A stretch of 64,000 bases of DNA from Flectonema sp. DT1601 (GCA_964019425.1 OZ025860.1:434001-498000); one strand, 5' to 3'; counted from the first letter of the stretch, positions 31,831 through 42,636 are shown. A program made the numbers and translations. The notes: generated by a model not told the origin, from the sequence alone.

Positions 31831-32738
31831 GAGTTGAATTACCAGGTGAGATTTGGACAGTTAGCTTTTGGCTAAGGCCCTCCCTGAAGAGCAAGAACAG
31901 AAAAACTACTCACACCTGAAGAAAACATACACAAAGAACACACTGTAAGCTGTGTGTGTATTTTGTGTTTGTCACAACAGAAGAGAAAAGAAAGAATGTC
32001 AAGGTTGGTCACCTTGCCTAGGCAAGAGTGATTGTAATAGAAGATTACAAATAAAAAAATGCAAGTATCAACACATGATTAAATTACACCAGCAGCTAAC
32101 AAACAACATAAAATTGAAGATCAGTTGCCAGAGTATTTCAACCATGGTAGAATACTCGCCCCTCTGGCAGGGATTATCCCAGACTTGTCCTTTAATTTAG
32201 TTGGACACCATGGCTTACAACCCTTCCAGAGGGAAGCACCATTATGACTTCTATTTTTTTTCTTCAAGAAAATCATAAGGTGGGAACAAAGAAAAATGCT
32301 AAGAGGAACCCCTTATTAACACCTAAGACATCTAAACTGCAGCCCAGCTTATGCCCAATGCACTAACAGGTCATTCCCTCACACTCAGATCAAAAAATCA
32401 AAGTTCAGAGTGCATCTTAGCATGAATGAGAGAAATTTCTCATCGCTTTTTTTGAACAAAAGGGATAGAAGAGGGGATAGAAAACGAACATAACAATAAA
32501 ATTCTAAGTGAGAAACACTTAGCAGAAACACTTAGCAGCTTTTAAGGAGCTGAAAAGCAAAAAAAAAATCTAAGTGAGAAACACTTAGTAGAAACAATTC
32601 ATAGCTAATTAAGCTGAAAATAAAAAAATAAAAAATTTCTAAGTGAGAAATACTTAGCAACTTTTAGAACAAATATTTCAGTAAATAACCTGTAATGATT
32701 AAACCATTACAGGTTTGATGTCAAAACTGACAAGGACT
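31831..32738 (+). repeat. HSR-A copy with internal deletion
   Basis: Starts at the terminus GAGTTGAATTACCAGGTGAG and runs to the end of the unit (CAAAACTGACAAGGACT). A segment of some 450 bp is missing at the palindrome CTTGCCTAGGCAAG near 32014-32030. The CTAAGTG/CACTTAG and GTAATG/CATTAC hairpins are present. Differences from the 53-56 kb units show it is an older copy. Confidence 0.85.
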
Positions 32739-32772
32739 GAGTTGAATTACCAGGTGAGATTTGGACAGTTAG
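32739..32772 (+). repeat. HSR-A terminus next to GC-rich cargo (left inverted end)
   Basis: Only the first 34 bp of HSR-A (GAGTTGAATTACCAGGTGAG, then ATTTGGACAGTTAG). It then changes abruptly to GC-rich DNA. With the opposite-strand terminus at 34417-34510 it forms an inverted-repeat pair around 32773-34416. Confidence 0.75.
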
Positions 32773-33047
32773 AAATATGTGTGCGGCCTTTGGCTCCACT
32801 GGTCGGTGTTTCCTGGGGGGGGTGAAAAGCATGTTCTGGTCCAAGTTTGCCTCGTTGACCGGGGTTTTTCTTTTTTTTGGGGGGGTCTGGTTGCAGGTTG
32901 TGTCTCCTGCTTCGCGGGGGCTTTGGTCACGTTTCTAACCTTGCTCCCGCTCTTGTTCTCCCTCGTCCTCTACCATGTGTTTTGGGTTGGCTCTGGGGTC
33001 TTGGCTCTGTCTTTTCCTCGACTCTTGAGACCTCCTTTGTGGAGTCC

Positions 33048-34416
33048 CTAGCACCTTCCCCCTTTCGACGAGAAGTCCAGGACCCCTCGTGTTGGATCCC
33101 CTTCTCTCTCCCTCATCTCTCCTTGGGTGCTTTTCTCACTCTGTGACGACGACCTTGTGACCAACTCTACTCCTGCCACACCTTGTCCGTCTAGCTCCGC
33201 CGGCTCTGGGCGTATGCCCGCGTCTGTGAACGAGGTCAGGGAGCCCGGGGGCCCGTGTACGTACCCCATTGTGTCGGGTGAGTCTCCCTTACCTACCCGA
33301 CGCAGTGTGGGTTTCCTGTTGTAACTCCGCGGCGCCTGTTCCCTCGTGGTGCCCTCCACTGGCTCCGGTTCCTTCTGCTTGCGTCTCTTCCTCTTCGCTT
33401 TCCTGCTCGGGTCTGGGGAGAGAACCTCTATCCTCTCCCTCTCTTCTCCCTTCCTGTACCTCCTCCTCGCCTGCCGTTCACCTGAGCTCGGGGTGGACTC
33501 TCCCATTTCCGCCTGCAACACCTGCGGACTTGGGTCCTCCTTTCCGGCCCCCTTTGCCCCCGTCTTTGCCTTCCGGCCTCTCGTGCGTCCCCTTCCCGTA
33601 TTTGTCTTCGGCGACACACACTCCTCCTCCATTCCCTTTCTGTACTTCGTCCTCCCTCTCGTGCTCGGTGTCGACACCGTGCCCGGCGATCTCTCTGCGT
33701 CTTCCCCGCTCCCGTCACTACCCACTGCGCGTGGTCCCATCTTCGCCCCTAAACTGGATCTCTCGGCCATTGGTTTTGTTTCGCCTGAGTTCACCAGCTT
33801 TGAAAGGGCTCCGATTGGCCCTCTCGTCGTGTTTCCGCGTTCCCCCCTTCTGGGTGTAGTCCCAGCATCCAGGCCATCTGACCTGCGTTCCCCTCAGGCG
33901 CCGCTCCCTCTTCCCATTCCTGTTCATCGACCGTCATGGTCATTTGGGAGTCTGACGATCCCTCCTCCTCTGTGTCCGACCCTGCCACCTGGACCACGTC
34001 CTCTGACGTCTCCTCGACGTACTGGACTACTGACCCTTCCGTCACATTTTCTCCGTCGACTTCCATCTCCGACTGTGAGTCTACCGGGTCCTTCAACCCC
34101 TCCACTCCGTCCATGCCGTCTGACGACGGTGGCTCTCCTGAGTGGTGGGACGTCTCGTCCAGCTCGTCCCCATTCTCGGCTTGCAGGTCCTCGGCCAGGT
34201 GATGGTTTTCGCCTGAGGTTTCTGCTGCCGACGGGTCTACGGACTGGTCCATTTCTTCCGCTTCCATGTCCGACGTCCCTGGACTCCCCAAGGAGCCTCC
34301 CGACATGGAACCGTTCCCTTCGTCCTGCCCTGTCGCTGGGGAGGATGATCTATCGTCATCTCCCTCCGACCCTTCCAAGCTCAACTCCAGGACTCCCGCC
34401 TCTACCCTTTGTACGG
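33048..34416 (-). pseudogene. GC-rich island with acidic and basic low-complexity ORFs
   Basis: The minus strand holds an acidic Ser/Glu/Asp-rich frame (about 34416-33791, no start codon inside) directly followed, in another frame, by a basic Arg/Lys/Pro-rich frame (about 33794-33048, ending at a stop). Neither has a domain I recognise. Acidic and basic low-complexity tracts recall nucleic-acid-binding proteins. Base composition is much more GC-rich than anything else in the window. The frame change and the lack of a start suggest a broken gene brought in with an element. I cannot say what it was. Confidence 0.4.
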
Positions 34417-34510
34417 TTTCTTCAGGTGTGAGTAGTTTTTTTGTTCTTGCTCTTCAGGGAGGGCCTTAGCCAAAAGCTAACAGTCCAAATCTCACCTGGA
34501 AATTCAACTC
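34417..34510 (-). repeat. HSR-A terminus (right inverted end)
   Basis: About 94 bp of the HSR-A end in inverse orientation, from CTTCAGGTGTGAGTAG to CACCTGGAAATTCAACTC, including the TTAGC-TTTTG-GCTAA hairpin. Confidence 0.85.
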
Positions 34511-35308
34511 AACCCCTTCGGGGTTGGGACCGGCTCTGCTCGTCTCGGCCCTCCACCCTCGCACCTTCTCCTTCCACCGACTCTCGGCCGCCTGACGATC
34601 CCGTCCCCCCTTCCGTGTACCTGGGTTCCAGACGCAGTTGTCTTCCCTCCAACCGCACCGTGAAGGGACTCCCCGTCCGTGTCCCGTGTCCCAGGCAGTT
34701 CGTTGCCCCCTCTGTGAAAACCTTCATTACGGCTTCCGTCACTGAGGTCGAGCCCTCTTTCGCCGCTTTTTCCGCCTCCTCCGTCGCATGTGTTCTCATC
34801 CCCTCTGGCATCTCCACCAGTGTCGTACGCCTCCCTCCTCCAGCACCTCTCTCTGGTCAGTCGACCAGTGTGTCGTGCTTCCTCGCAGCAGCCGGGATGC
34901 CTCCGCTGGGACGAGGCCTCCACACGCCTTGGCCGCTACCAGCCCCACCAGGGCTGCGAAGTATTGCCCCCAGTGTGTGTCTCCCGCTGGCAGGCCAGCT
35001 GACCATGTGCCCAACACCTCGAACCGGTGTGTGTCCAGCCAGCTCGCCGCCGCCCCCAGACGGCCCGTTACCGGGTCTACCTCGCACGCGTACACCAAGG
35101 TGTACCTCGTCCCTACTTCCCCAACCACCTACCCCAGCAGGTGGGTTCGGAGGTATCCCTCCGCCTCCCCCTTGCTTGCGAAACTCTTATGTCTCGCCGC
35201 CGCGTAGCCTGACACCATCGAGTTCGCCTCGTTCCAGCATTGGAACAGGCCTACCGCCCTGCCCCTCGCCACTGCGTACCACTTGCGTGGGCTGACTCCC
35301 TCCGTCAT
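34511..35308 (-). pseudogene. RNase H1-type hybrid-binding domain protein fragment
   Basis: The ATG at 35308 (minus) opens MTEGVSPRKWYAVARGRAVG followed by LFQCWNEANSMVSGYAAARH and KSFASKGEAEGYL. This is a good match to the RNase H1 N-terminal hybrid-binding domain (WYAVxxGRxxGxxxxWxEaxxxVxGyxxAxxKsF). Downstream, VYACEVDPVTGRLGAAASW followed by a Leu/Ala helix resembles the start of an RNase H fold, but I cannot see the usual catalytic Asp/Glu set. The reading is not continuous, so the gene looks broken. GC-rich like the neighbouring island. Such domains occur in cellular RNase H1 and in some mobile-element proteins; the source here is unknown. Confidence 0.5.
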
Positions 35309-35879
35309 ACTTGTGCAAAAAGCTAAAAGCTAAAGCTAAGCTTTTTGGAGCTAAAGCTAAGCTATCTAGCTTTTTTTAGCTTTTTTTTGAAATTTTTTTT
35401 TTTTTAAATTTTGGCATGTTTCTGTACTTTTTTGATATTTTTTTTGGTTTTGTGAGGAAAAAAAGTGTGGAAAAAAAAAAAATCACCAATTATAATATTT
35501 CCAGTATCCACCACTACAGAGTTTTGTGTGTTTTTTGGCTCATTTAAGCTGTTAAGTGACGTGATTTTTCGATATTTGCGCAACCTGGTATCTACAAAGA
35601 TAACATTTCATAATTCAACTATGTGTACTGTTGGGAGAGAAATATGTTTTTTTTTTGATATGATAGGCAAATTATTACTTATTACAATCAACACTGAGTA
35701 TGATTTTTCGCTATACTTGCCTTAACACACATTTTCCCTACCTGGATTAAAAAAATGTCACTAAAAGGAGGAGATATCCATAAATTCACTAAATAATTAT
35801 ACCACAGAAGTAGTAAAATACAAGCTAGAAAGACATGTGATATCAGTTATTAGAAGAGGGTAGAAAGGAATTATTAAAC

Positions 35880-38385
35880 TTAGGAAAGTTCGTCTTTAAC
35901 CCTCTTCACAGCAGGGCCTTCTGCTTTTTTTGTCTTCTTCCTTATTGGGTCAGCAGCACACACCTTAAACATGTTGCACGCTACTTGCAGCATAGCATCA
36001 ACATGTCTGTGAACCATTCTTGATCGCTGCTTTGTCAGTAGGCGGGATGTCACTTTGAATGTCCGTTCAACATGTGCCTCTGATGCAGCGATTCTACACA
36101 GTGACATGTAGAACTGTGTAAGGTGGGGAACAACCTTGCTACCAATTTCCCTCCAGAATATTGCTGCATCCTTCTTCTGATGTGCTTTCTTTTGCCTCTC
36201 TACTGTAGCTGTTGACAACTCAGAGATAAGGGTGGTGCTGAACCCATGTCTTACCAGCCACCCTGCAAAGTAAGGCTGCATCAGGTTCTGCTGCTCCTCA
36301 TTCAGACCCATCCCCTGCATTGCCCTTAACATCTTAAGAGCATCAAAACTGAAGTTAGACACAATGCGGGTGTTCAGGGACTGCAGTGCACTGCTTACCA
36401 ATTTTGATACCTTTGGATCACTTATTGCTTTCCATTTCCGTGTCACATACTCCAGCTGTCCCAGCACATCCTGCAACCCTGCCGAGTCACGCTGGAGGTT
36501 ATCAGTTGCATATGCAACTGGCTGCACCAATTTTGCAGCAGTTTTCATCTTCTCGATGTCTGCTGCACAGCAAGGAAACAGGCGTTGTTTCCCCTTGCGT
36601 TTCAGCAGGAGATCTTCGAGTCTCACTGCCCGAACCCAGCAGTCGTATACTGTGTTCCATCGGGTACTGCCTATGCGTTTAAGTTGCAGAGGGCTTCCCT
36701 TTCGACCCTTCTGCACCTCAAGGAACAACTCCTTCCTTTTGGGGGTTGCCATCTCCTCTGTCAGATCCTTCACCTTATTGTATGCCGTTGAGAGGAGGGG
36801 GATACCATTGATGAGATCCTTCATTAACAGCTGCAATGAATGTGCTGCACATCTGATAGTGAGGAGCTTCTCCTTCCCTGCAGCCTGGAGCATCTGCTCT
36901 AGAGCATCTGCGTCAATGCCCTCTGGGTCTTCTTCTCCTGCACTTTCACAAGATGCTGCACTGTCATTGTCAGTGTCTTCTTCAAGACTCTCCATCTCTG
37001 TGATGGTTTATTAAATCTTAGTTTGTAAAATGTTGGGCAGCAGGTAATGTTTGCTTTTTTAGATACATACTAACTGGAAGTGCTGCTTCCTTCAGGGCAT
37101 TCTGCATGCTCTTTGCATTGTCAGCACAGAAGGCAAGTGGGACAACATTAGCTTCAAGTAGCTCAGTAGTGATGCTTCGAAGTACCTTCAAGGCATCTGC
37201 AGCAGAAAAGCTAGTAACTACTACACTTCTAAAAAACAGGGCCATATGGCCATTGTGAATACTGAAGTTCAGCACTCGTCGCTTTCCAGGTAGTGTCGCC
37301 CCATCAAACATAATTGTAACATCATCGCCTTCAAACCGCTTAAGCAACTTCTGACGGCAGGTATTCCCAAGCTTCTCAATGTGGGCAAGCAGACTCCTTC
37401 GCGTAACACCTGCAGGTGCAGACGTAATGCCAGTGAAAGTTGGATCTTCAACCACTTGCAGGGCTATCTTATTTTGGCAGAAGAACACAGCTATTTTGTC
37501 CATCATGCTCTGTTGGTGTGAGACATTGTACAAACACTTGATGTTTCTAAAGAAATTCAATGGTTTACATACCAAGTCTTTTAAAACACACAGATCAGTG
37601 GTGGAAGTGCCATGTGTTACCCCCAACTCCTTAGGCTTCCCACTTCCTGGGAGGTTGTGATGACAACGCAAGTGTGCCCGCAGGTTACTTGTTCCAGCGT
37701 TTTTCTTCCCTGAGCCTCCATTCTTCATCCTAATCTCACCGCAAATGTTGCACTTGCCCCTATCCCCATTATCAACAAACCAACCACCCTCACCAAAGAG
37801 TGGTCGGTCAGCCTGTGTTGTCCCAACCTCCAATCCCCCCTCCTTAGCTTCCTGTGGAATTGGCGCAGCTGGTATCTTGGGAAGTACTTCAGGCATGCTC
37901 TCTTTCGGCTTACTATCAAGGATATTGCGAATCCTCTCCTCCTTTGCATTCCACACCTCAGTTGCATCTCTGCACTTCTGTTCTGCATCATCTACCTCTG
38001 CTTTTAGTCGCTTCACTTCATTTTCCATCTCCCCATGTTCGGATTCAAGTAACCGCTTCTCGTTCTCAATCTCTAGAACCCTTGTTTCCAACTCTGTAAC
38101 TTTCTCTGAGCTGCCTGTCTGCAACACATTTGCTAGAGTTGCGTGTGTAATTTGTGCTACCTGCAGTTGAATCCCTTCCGCTAGGGAAGAATGTTGTTTC
38201 TTTAGGGCACTGCACTCATCTTGCAAGCTAAGCAATTCCTTCTCAGCAGCAGTGTTTGACTCCTGCAGTTTCTGCGTTACTGCTTCATGCTCTTCCTGCA
38301 GCAGCAACTGCTCTTCATGCATTGCACCCTGGAATGCCTGGAACTCAGAGTCCCTGTAGCTTTGTGCAGGATCTTGGCGATACAT
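35880..38385 (-). CDS. hAT-family transposase, two exons
   Basis: Exons 38385-37071 and 36997-35880, joined by a 73-nt GTATGT...CAG intron, give 810 residues in frame (ALPV-K-MESLEED at the junction). The N-terminus is a long coiled coil (about residues 15-140). Next comes a BED-type zinc finger (CNICGEIRMKN, then LRAHLRCHH). A DUF659-like RNase H part has VTIMFDGATLPGKRRVLNFS and VVPLAFCADNAKSMQNAL. Exon 2 has LLTIRCAAHSLQLLMKDL, GSTRWNTVYDCW and the hATC dimerisation end ASEAHVERTFKVTSRLLTKQ. The intron falls just after the DNAKSM region. With splicing the frame is unbroken, so the transposase may be functional. The ATG at 38385 follows an in-frame stop, so it is the first Met of this exon. 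Confidence 0.88.
36998..37070 (-). other. intron of the hAT transposase
   Basis: 73 nt with donor GTTA|GTATGTATC and acceptor CATCACAG|AG. It repairs the frame and joins the two conserved halves without loss. Confidence 0.8.
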
Positions 38386-38394
38386 GATACCAAG

Positions 38395-39430
38395 GAGTTA
38401 AGTTACCAGGTGAGATTTGGACTGTTAGCTTTTGGCTAAGGCCCTCCCTGAAGAGCAAGAACAAAAAAACTACTCACACCTGAAGAAAACATACACAAAG
38501 AACACACTGTAAGCTGTGTGTGTATTTTGTGTTTGTCACAACAGGAGAGAAAAGAAAGAATGTCAAGGTTGGTCACCTTGCCTATCAACGCACAACATTG
38601 GTGGTCTCTACTAGACCCTGAGTGATCCCACTGGATCTCTCATCGTTCATAGTACCTATGTGAAGTTATAAAATCTAAGGTAAACTATGAACTACAAATG
38701 ACTTAGCCTGTTATTATAATGCCACAGGCAGGCCCTGCATTCAGCAACTATCCAGCAGTGCTAGGATGTCCTGATCTTCTTCTAAAAAAAAAGAAAGAAA
38801 AACAAAACTGTAGCTGGGATCACTCAGGATCAACAGACTACCAATGCTACCTGTTGTACTTGCTCACTATGGGGGGTGATGCCAAACACCCAGAAGTACT
38901 AAACTGCTTTCCTTCTTGCTGCCCAGGAGTTTCTGACCAGAACTAATAGAAAATAAAAAGTAGATGGGAAACAATAAAAAGTAAAATGGATATAACTGAA
39001 GTTAAACAAGACAAATGAAGTAACATGCCTGTTATCACCTGATCCTCGGGCTACTTGCACATAGCCTCTCCATTCCACTATCTTCTTCGCTGCCTCTTTC
39101 TTGAATCGCAGAACGATTCGATCATCGACTTGCAAGTCACATGCAAGTTGCTGCAGCTCAGCAGCCTCAAGTGGAGTTTCAAGAGCATTCATTGTAGGAG
39201 AGATGGATCTGAAAGGAGAAAAAAAACACATTGCAACAGGTTAAGTTACTGTAGTTTGACAGGGAACTTTGTAAGACATTTTTTAAGAACCTGGGGGGGT
39301 AAATTAAGGAGGGGAAATTTGGATTTATGCAGTTTTGACACCTCTTACCTTATATCCTTTTGTTCTTGCTCTTCAGGGAGGGCCTTAGCCAAAAGCTAAC
39401 AGTCCAAATCTCACCTGGTAAACTCAACTC
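38395..39430. repeat. HSR-A-ended segment inside the hAT 5' region
   Basis: The left end is a forward HSR-A terminus (GAGTTAAGTTACCAGGTGAG) followed by about 610 bp of HSR-A. The right end (39357-39430) is the same terminus inverted, ending CACCTGGTAAACTCAACTC. Between them 39020-39356 is not HSR-A and holds a short ORF. HSR-A ends thus behave as terminal inverted repeats of about 60 bp. Confidence 0.8.
39032..39192 (-). CDS. short ORF, possible 5' exon of the hAT gene
   Basis: The ATG at 39192 opens MNALETPLEAAELQQLACDL, QVDDRIVLRFKKEAAKKIVE and WRGYVQVARGS, then a good donor GGATCAG|GTGATAAC. It is helical and charged with no family I know. It lies on the transposase strand, about 650 bp upstream, with HSR-A between. 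It could be a first exon spliced over HSR-A, a separate accessory protein, or cargo. Confidence 0.4.
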
Positions 39431-39844
39431 AGCCGCTCTGTTCACAGATTTAGCTGCTAATATACCAAAAGACCCCAAAAAAACCCAAACAAGACTGGTT
39501 ACTAGCTTTTTTAATTAAAAAAAAATTTTTTTACTCCCCTTCAAGTAATTTTTTTTTTTTTTTTTTACATTCTGAGAGAATAAATTTTTTTTCAAAAAAT
39601 TCAAAAAAAATGCTTTCAAGCTCCACAGTGCCAGTTTCTCAATTTTCCACTGCTTTATTTTCAACAACTTTCCATTTTTTTTCTAAAAAAATTCCAAAAA
39701 AATACCAAAAATGTCCAAAAATGAGGTATTTTTTGTTTGAAAATTCTTTTTTCAAAAAAGCTAAAAAAAAGCTAAAAAAAGCTAAATAGCTTTAGCTTAG
39801 CTCTAAAAAGCTTAGCTTTAGCTTTAGCTTTTTGCACAAGTATG

Positions 39845-40363
39845 GTTGACGCGCTTGCAAAGGAAGCAGCGCACAACAAGAACATCCGACCTGTGCTAGT
39901 CAAAGGCACTTACTTCTCGCGATCATCACATGTTAAGCGCTGCATCAAAAAGGATCTGCTTAACGTGAGTGGTTACACCTGCTACAAACACCTCATCGGA
40001 GGCCGTTCCGTTAAATACCCTCCTGGGATGGAAAGAGCCGACGAGATACGGATAGCGAACTTCCGGACAGGATGTCACCCGCTAATTCAGAACTGGCGCA
40101 AGAAAATCGACTGCCCATTTTGTGGCGAACCGTCCTCACAGGTTCACCTGCTGCAGGGATGTCTATCTCCCAAACTCGACTCGGCCAGGTTCAAAATCCT
40201 GGGCTTCTCAACACTGACCGGCAAGTGGGATCGCGATCGAGAACTTATTATTGCCAACGAAATTCCTAACCTTGAAGCTCTCTTCACTTTGGCGTGGCTT
40301 CCATCACTCGCGTTGATCATAAGGTGGATGGAACAAACATCTAACCTTAGACTTTGGAAGTAA
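39845..40363 (+). pseudogene. LINE ORF2 C-terminus: RNase H end and CCHC knuckle
   Basis: The frame begins, right after the hAT end, with VDALAKEAAHNKNIRPVLVK, the last motif of a LINE RNase H domain. It continues through ADEIRIANFRTGCHPLIQNW to the CCHC knuckle CPFCGEPSSQVHLLQGC (C-x2-C-x8-H-x4-C), and stops at 40363 after IRWMEQTSNLRLWK. This is the usual C-terminal order of CR1/Jockey/I-type LINEs. The upstream part of the protein is missing here. Confidence 0.85.
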
Positions 40364-40858
40364 AGTAGGTGACATGTAGTCGCCAAATATCAATTTGTTA
40401 TTATTTTTTTTTTTAGTATTTTCATCATTATCAATCATCTCCTGGTTGGGTAACTGCACATCACCTTCAGTGTTGTCGCAGTGTCTCTTCCAACACTCCT
40501 GTCTCCTTCTTCTCCTATTCTCCTTATAAATTTCTCTTGAGGGCAGGCCTTCGGGCTGTTCAAGTGGTCTTTGACCACCGCTCTAGTTATATGCTCGACT
40601 CTTTGTTTTCCTTATCGATGGTAGGAATGGCAACCGAATTAGCTTCATGTGTCCAATTTCAAGGACGCGTGACCATTTATTTTTTCCGTTGCCGCTCTTC
40701 TTACGTCCTCAGGCGGAGCCTTCCTATGTTTCCCGTGTTTTCCAATTTGTCAGACTTAAGTTAAAAAGAAAGTATTAAAGAAAGACAAAACATAGAAGTG
40801 AAAGAACAAAAACAAAGAGTTTGGTAGCACAGACGAGTGTAACCAAAAAAAAAAAAAA
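40364..40858 (+). mobile_element. LINE 3' UTR with poly(A)
   Basis: Non-coding sequence after the LINE stop. Its last 230 bp is repeated, inverted and with a target duplication, at 30258-30498, and it ends in an A run at 40842-40858. This fixes the LINE 3' end. Confidence 0.75.
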
Positions 40859-40867
40859 TTTTTTTTT

Positions 40868-41438
40868 TCCGGGGATTCTCTGAAACCCGCACTGCCGACT
40901 GGTCAGCGTTTTATAAATAAATCACTGGCTATTAAGAAGTTCACGACGCAACAGATCAGCGATCACCTGTTGCACGCATACAAGTGGAGTCACACAATTG
41001 TGGCTAGTTTTCATAAGGGAGGCAACAAAACGTTAATTGCAATCTCTGAATCGGTTCCATCACCAAGCTTCGTCGACATGGGTAAAGATGCGTACCTTGT
41101 AATCAACATGGAAACTAAAAGAGAAAAGCCGGTCAAATTGGGGCCGACCTTCAACCCGGGCAAGGGTCCAGATCTGGTGATCTGAAGCGACACTGTGCTG
41201 AAGAACCAACCGATACTACTGAAACGACTGATGTGGAAATGGATAATTCAAACTGACTTGACAAACGAACACCGTCAACTTCAAATCCTAAAAATGACTC
41301 ACATCATAGTAAAGTTCTGGTGAAGCCGACTACTGTAACAGCACCGACTATCTCTCAAACTGAAAAAGAACTGACCCGAAGTTAATTACTGCTGGCAGGC
41401 GACGTTGAACGCAACCCTGGACCTGAAAATTCGTTACG
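40868..41438 (+). pseudogene. LINE 5' part with a 2A peptide
   Basis: A coding-like stretch (FVDMGKDAYLVINMETKREK, KLGPTFNPGKGPDLVI) is followed by about 200 nt of decayed frame. The sequence LLLAGDVERNPGPEN is encoded at 41386-41430. GDVExNPGP is the 2A ribosome-skipping motif, which in CR1/Rex1/L2-type LINEs and trypanosome LINEs stands just before the endonuclease domain. Here a stop codon stands directly before LLLAG, so this copy cannot use it. The LINE is cut four codons after the motif by the HSR-A terminus at 41439. It lies directly behind another copy's poly(A), so the two are head to tail. Confidence 0.8.
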
Positions 41439-42636
41439 GAGTTGAATTTCCAGGTGAGATTTGGACTGTTAGCTTTTGGCTAAGGCCCTCCCTGAAGAGC
41501 AAGAACAAAAAAACTACTCACACCTGAAGAAAACATACACAAAGAACACACTGTAAGCTGTGTGTGTATTTTGTGTTTGTCACAACAGGAGAGAAAAGAA
41601 AGAATGTCAAGGTTGGTCACCTTGCCTATCAACGCACAACATTGGTGGTCTCTACTAGACCCTGAGTGATCCCACTGGATCTCTCATCGTTCATAGTACC
41701 CTGTGTGAAGTTATAAAATCAAAGGTAAACTATGAACTACAAATGACTTAGCCTGTTATTATAATGCCACAGGCAGGCCCTGCATTCAGCAACTATCCAG
41801 CAGTGCTTGGATGTCCTGATCTTCTTCTAAAAAAAAGAAAGAAAAACAAAACTGTAGCTGGGATCACTCAGGATCAACTGACTACCAATGCTACCTGTTG
41901 TACTTGCTCACTATGGGGGGTGATGCCAAACACCCAGAAGTACTAAACTGCTTTCCTTCTTGCTGCCCAGGAGTTTCTGACCAGAACTAATAGAAAATAA
42001 AAAGTAGATGGGAAACAATAAAAAGTAAAATGGATATAACTGAAGTTAAACAAGACAAATGAAGTAACAGACCAGAACAGAAAGAGAATTGTAATAGAAG
42101 ATTACAAATAAAAAAATGCAAGTATCAACACATGATCAGGATACACCAGCAGCTAACAAACAACATAAAATTGAAGATCAGTTGCCAGAGTATTTCAACC
42201 ATGGTAGAATACTCGCCCCTCTGGCAGGGATTATCCCAGACTTGTCCTTTAATTTAGTTGGACACCATGGCTTACAACCCTTCCAGAGGGAAGCACCATT
42301 ATGACTTCTAATTTTTTTCTTCAAGAAAATCATAAGGTGGGAACAAAGAAAAACGCTAAGAGGAACCCCCTATTAACACCTAAGACATCTAAACTGCAGC
42401 CCAGCCTATGCCCAATGCACTAACAGGTCATTCCCTCACACTCAGATCAAAAAATCAAAGTTCAGAGTGCATCTTAGCGTGAATGAGAGAATTTCCTCCC
42501 GCTTATTTTGAACAAAAGGGATAGGAGAAGGGATAGAAAACGAACATAAAAATAAAATTCTAAGTGAGAAACACTTAGCAGAAACACTTAGCAGCTTTTA
42601 AGGAGCTGAAAAGCCAAAAAAAAATCTAAGTGAGAA
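41439..42636 (+). repeat. HSR-A array, unit 1 (first 1,198 bp)
   Basis: Starts at GAGTTGAATTTCCAGGTGAG and is virtually identical to the units at 53.7-56.4 kb. It stops in the loop of the hairpin CTAAGTG-AGAA and resumes at 53505 with CACTTAG; 10,868 bp lie between. Confidence 0.9.

Larger units (their letters stand above)
35306..39844 (-). mobile_element. hAT DNA transposon
   Basis: Terminal inverted repeats begin CATACTTGTGCAAAAAGC at both ends (35306 and, reversed, 39844) and continue as irregular GCTAAA/AGCTTT repeats for about 70 bp. Inside is a two-exon hAT transposase on the minus strand. An HSR-A-bounded segment (38395-39430) lies upstream of its first exon. The flanks are unrelated: GC-rich DNA on the left and LINE RNase H on the right. 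I see no 8-bp target duplication, so one or both flanks were probably rearranged after insertion. Confidence 0.85.

Noticed and set aside
33127-35295. Long plus-strand open frames in the GC-rich island (up to about 360 residues)
   Set aside because: They are Pro/Ser/Arg-rich mirror readings of the minus-strand frames. The hybrid-binding domain is on the minus strand, and stops are rare here only because the DNA is GC-rich.
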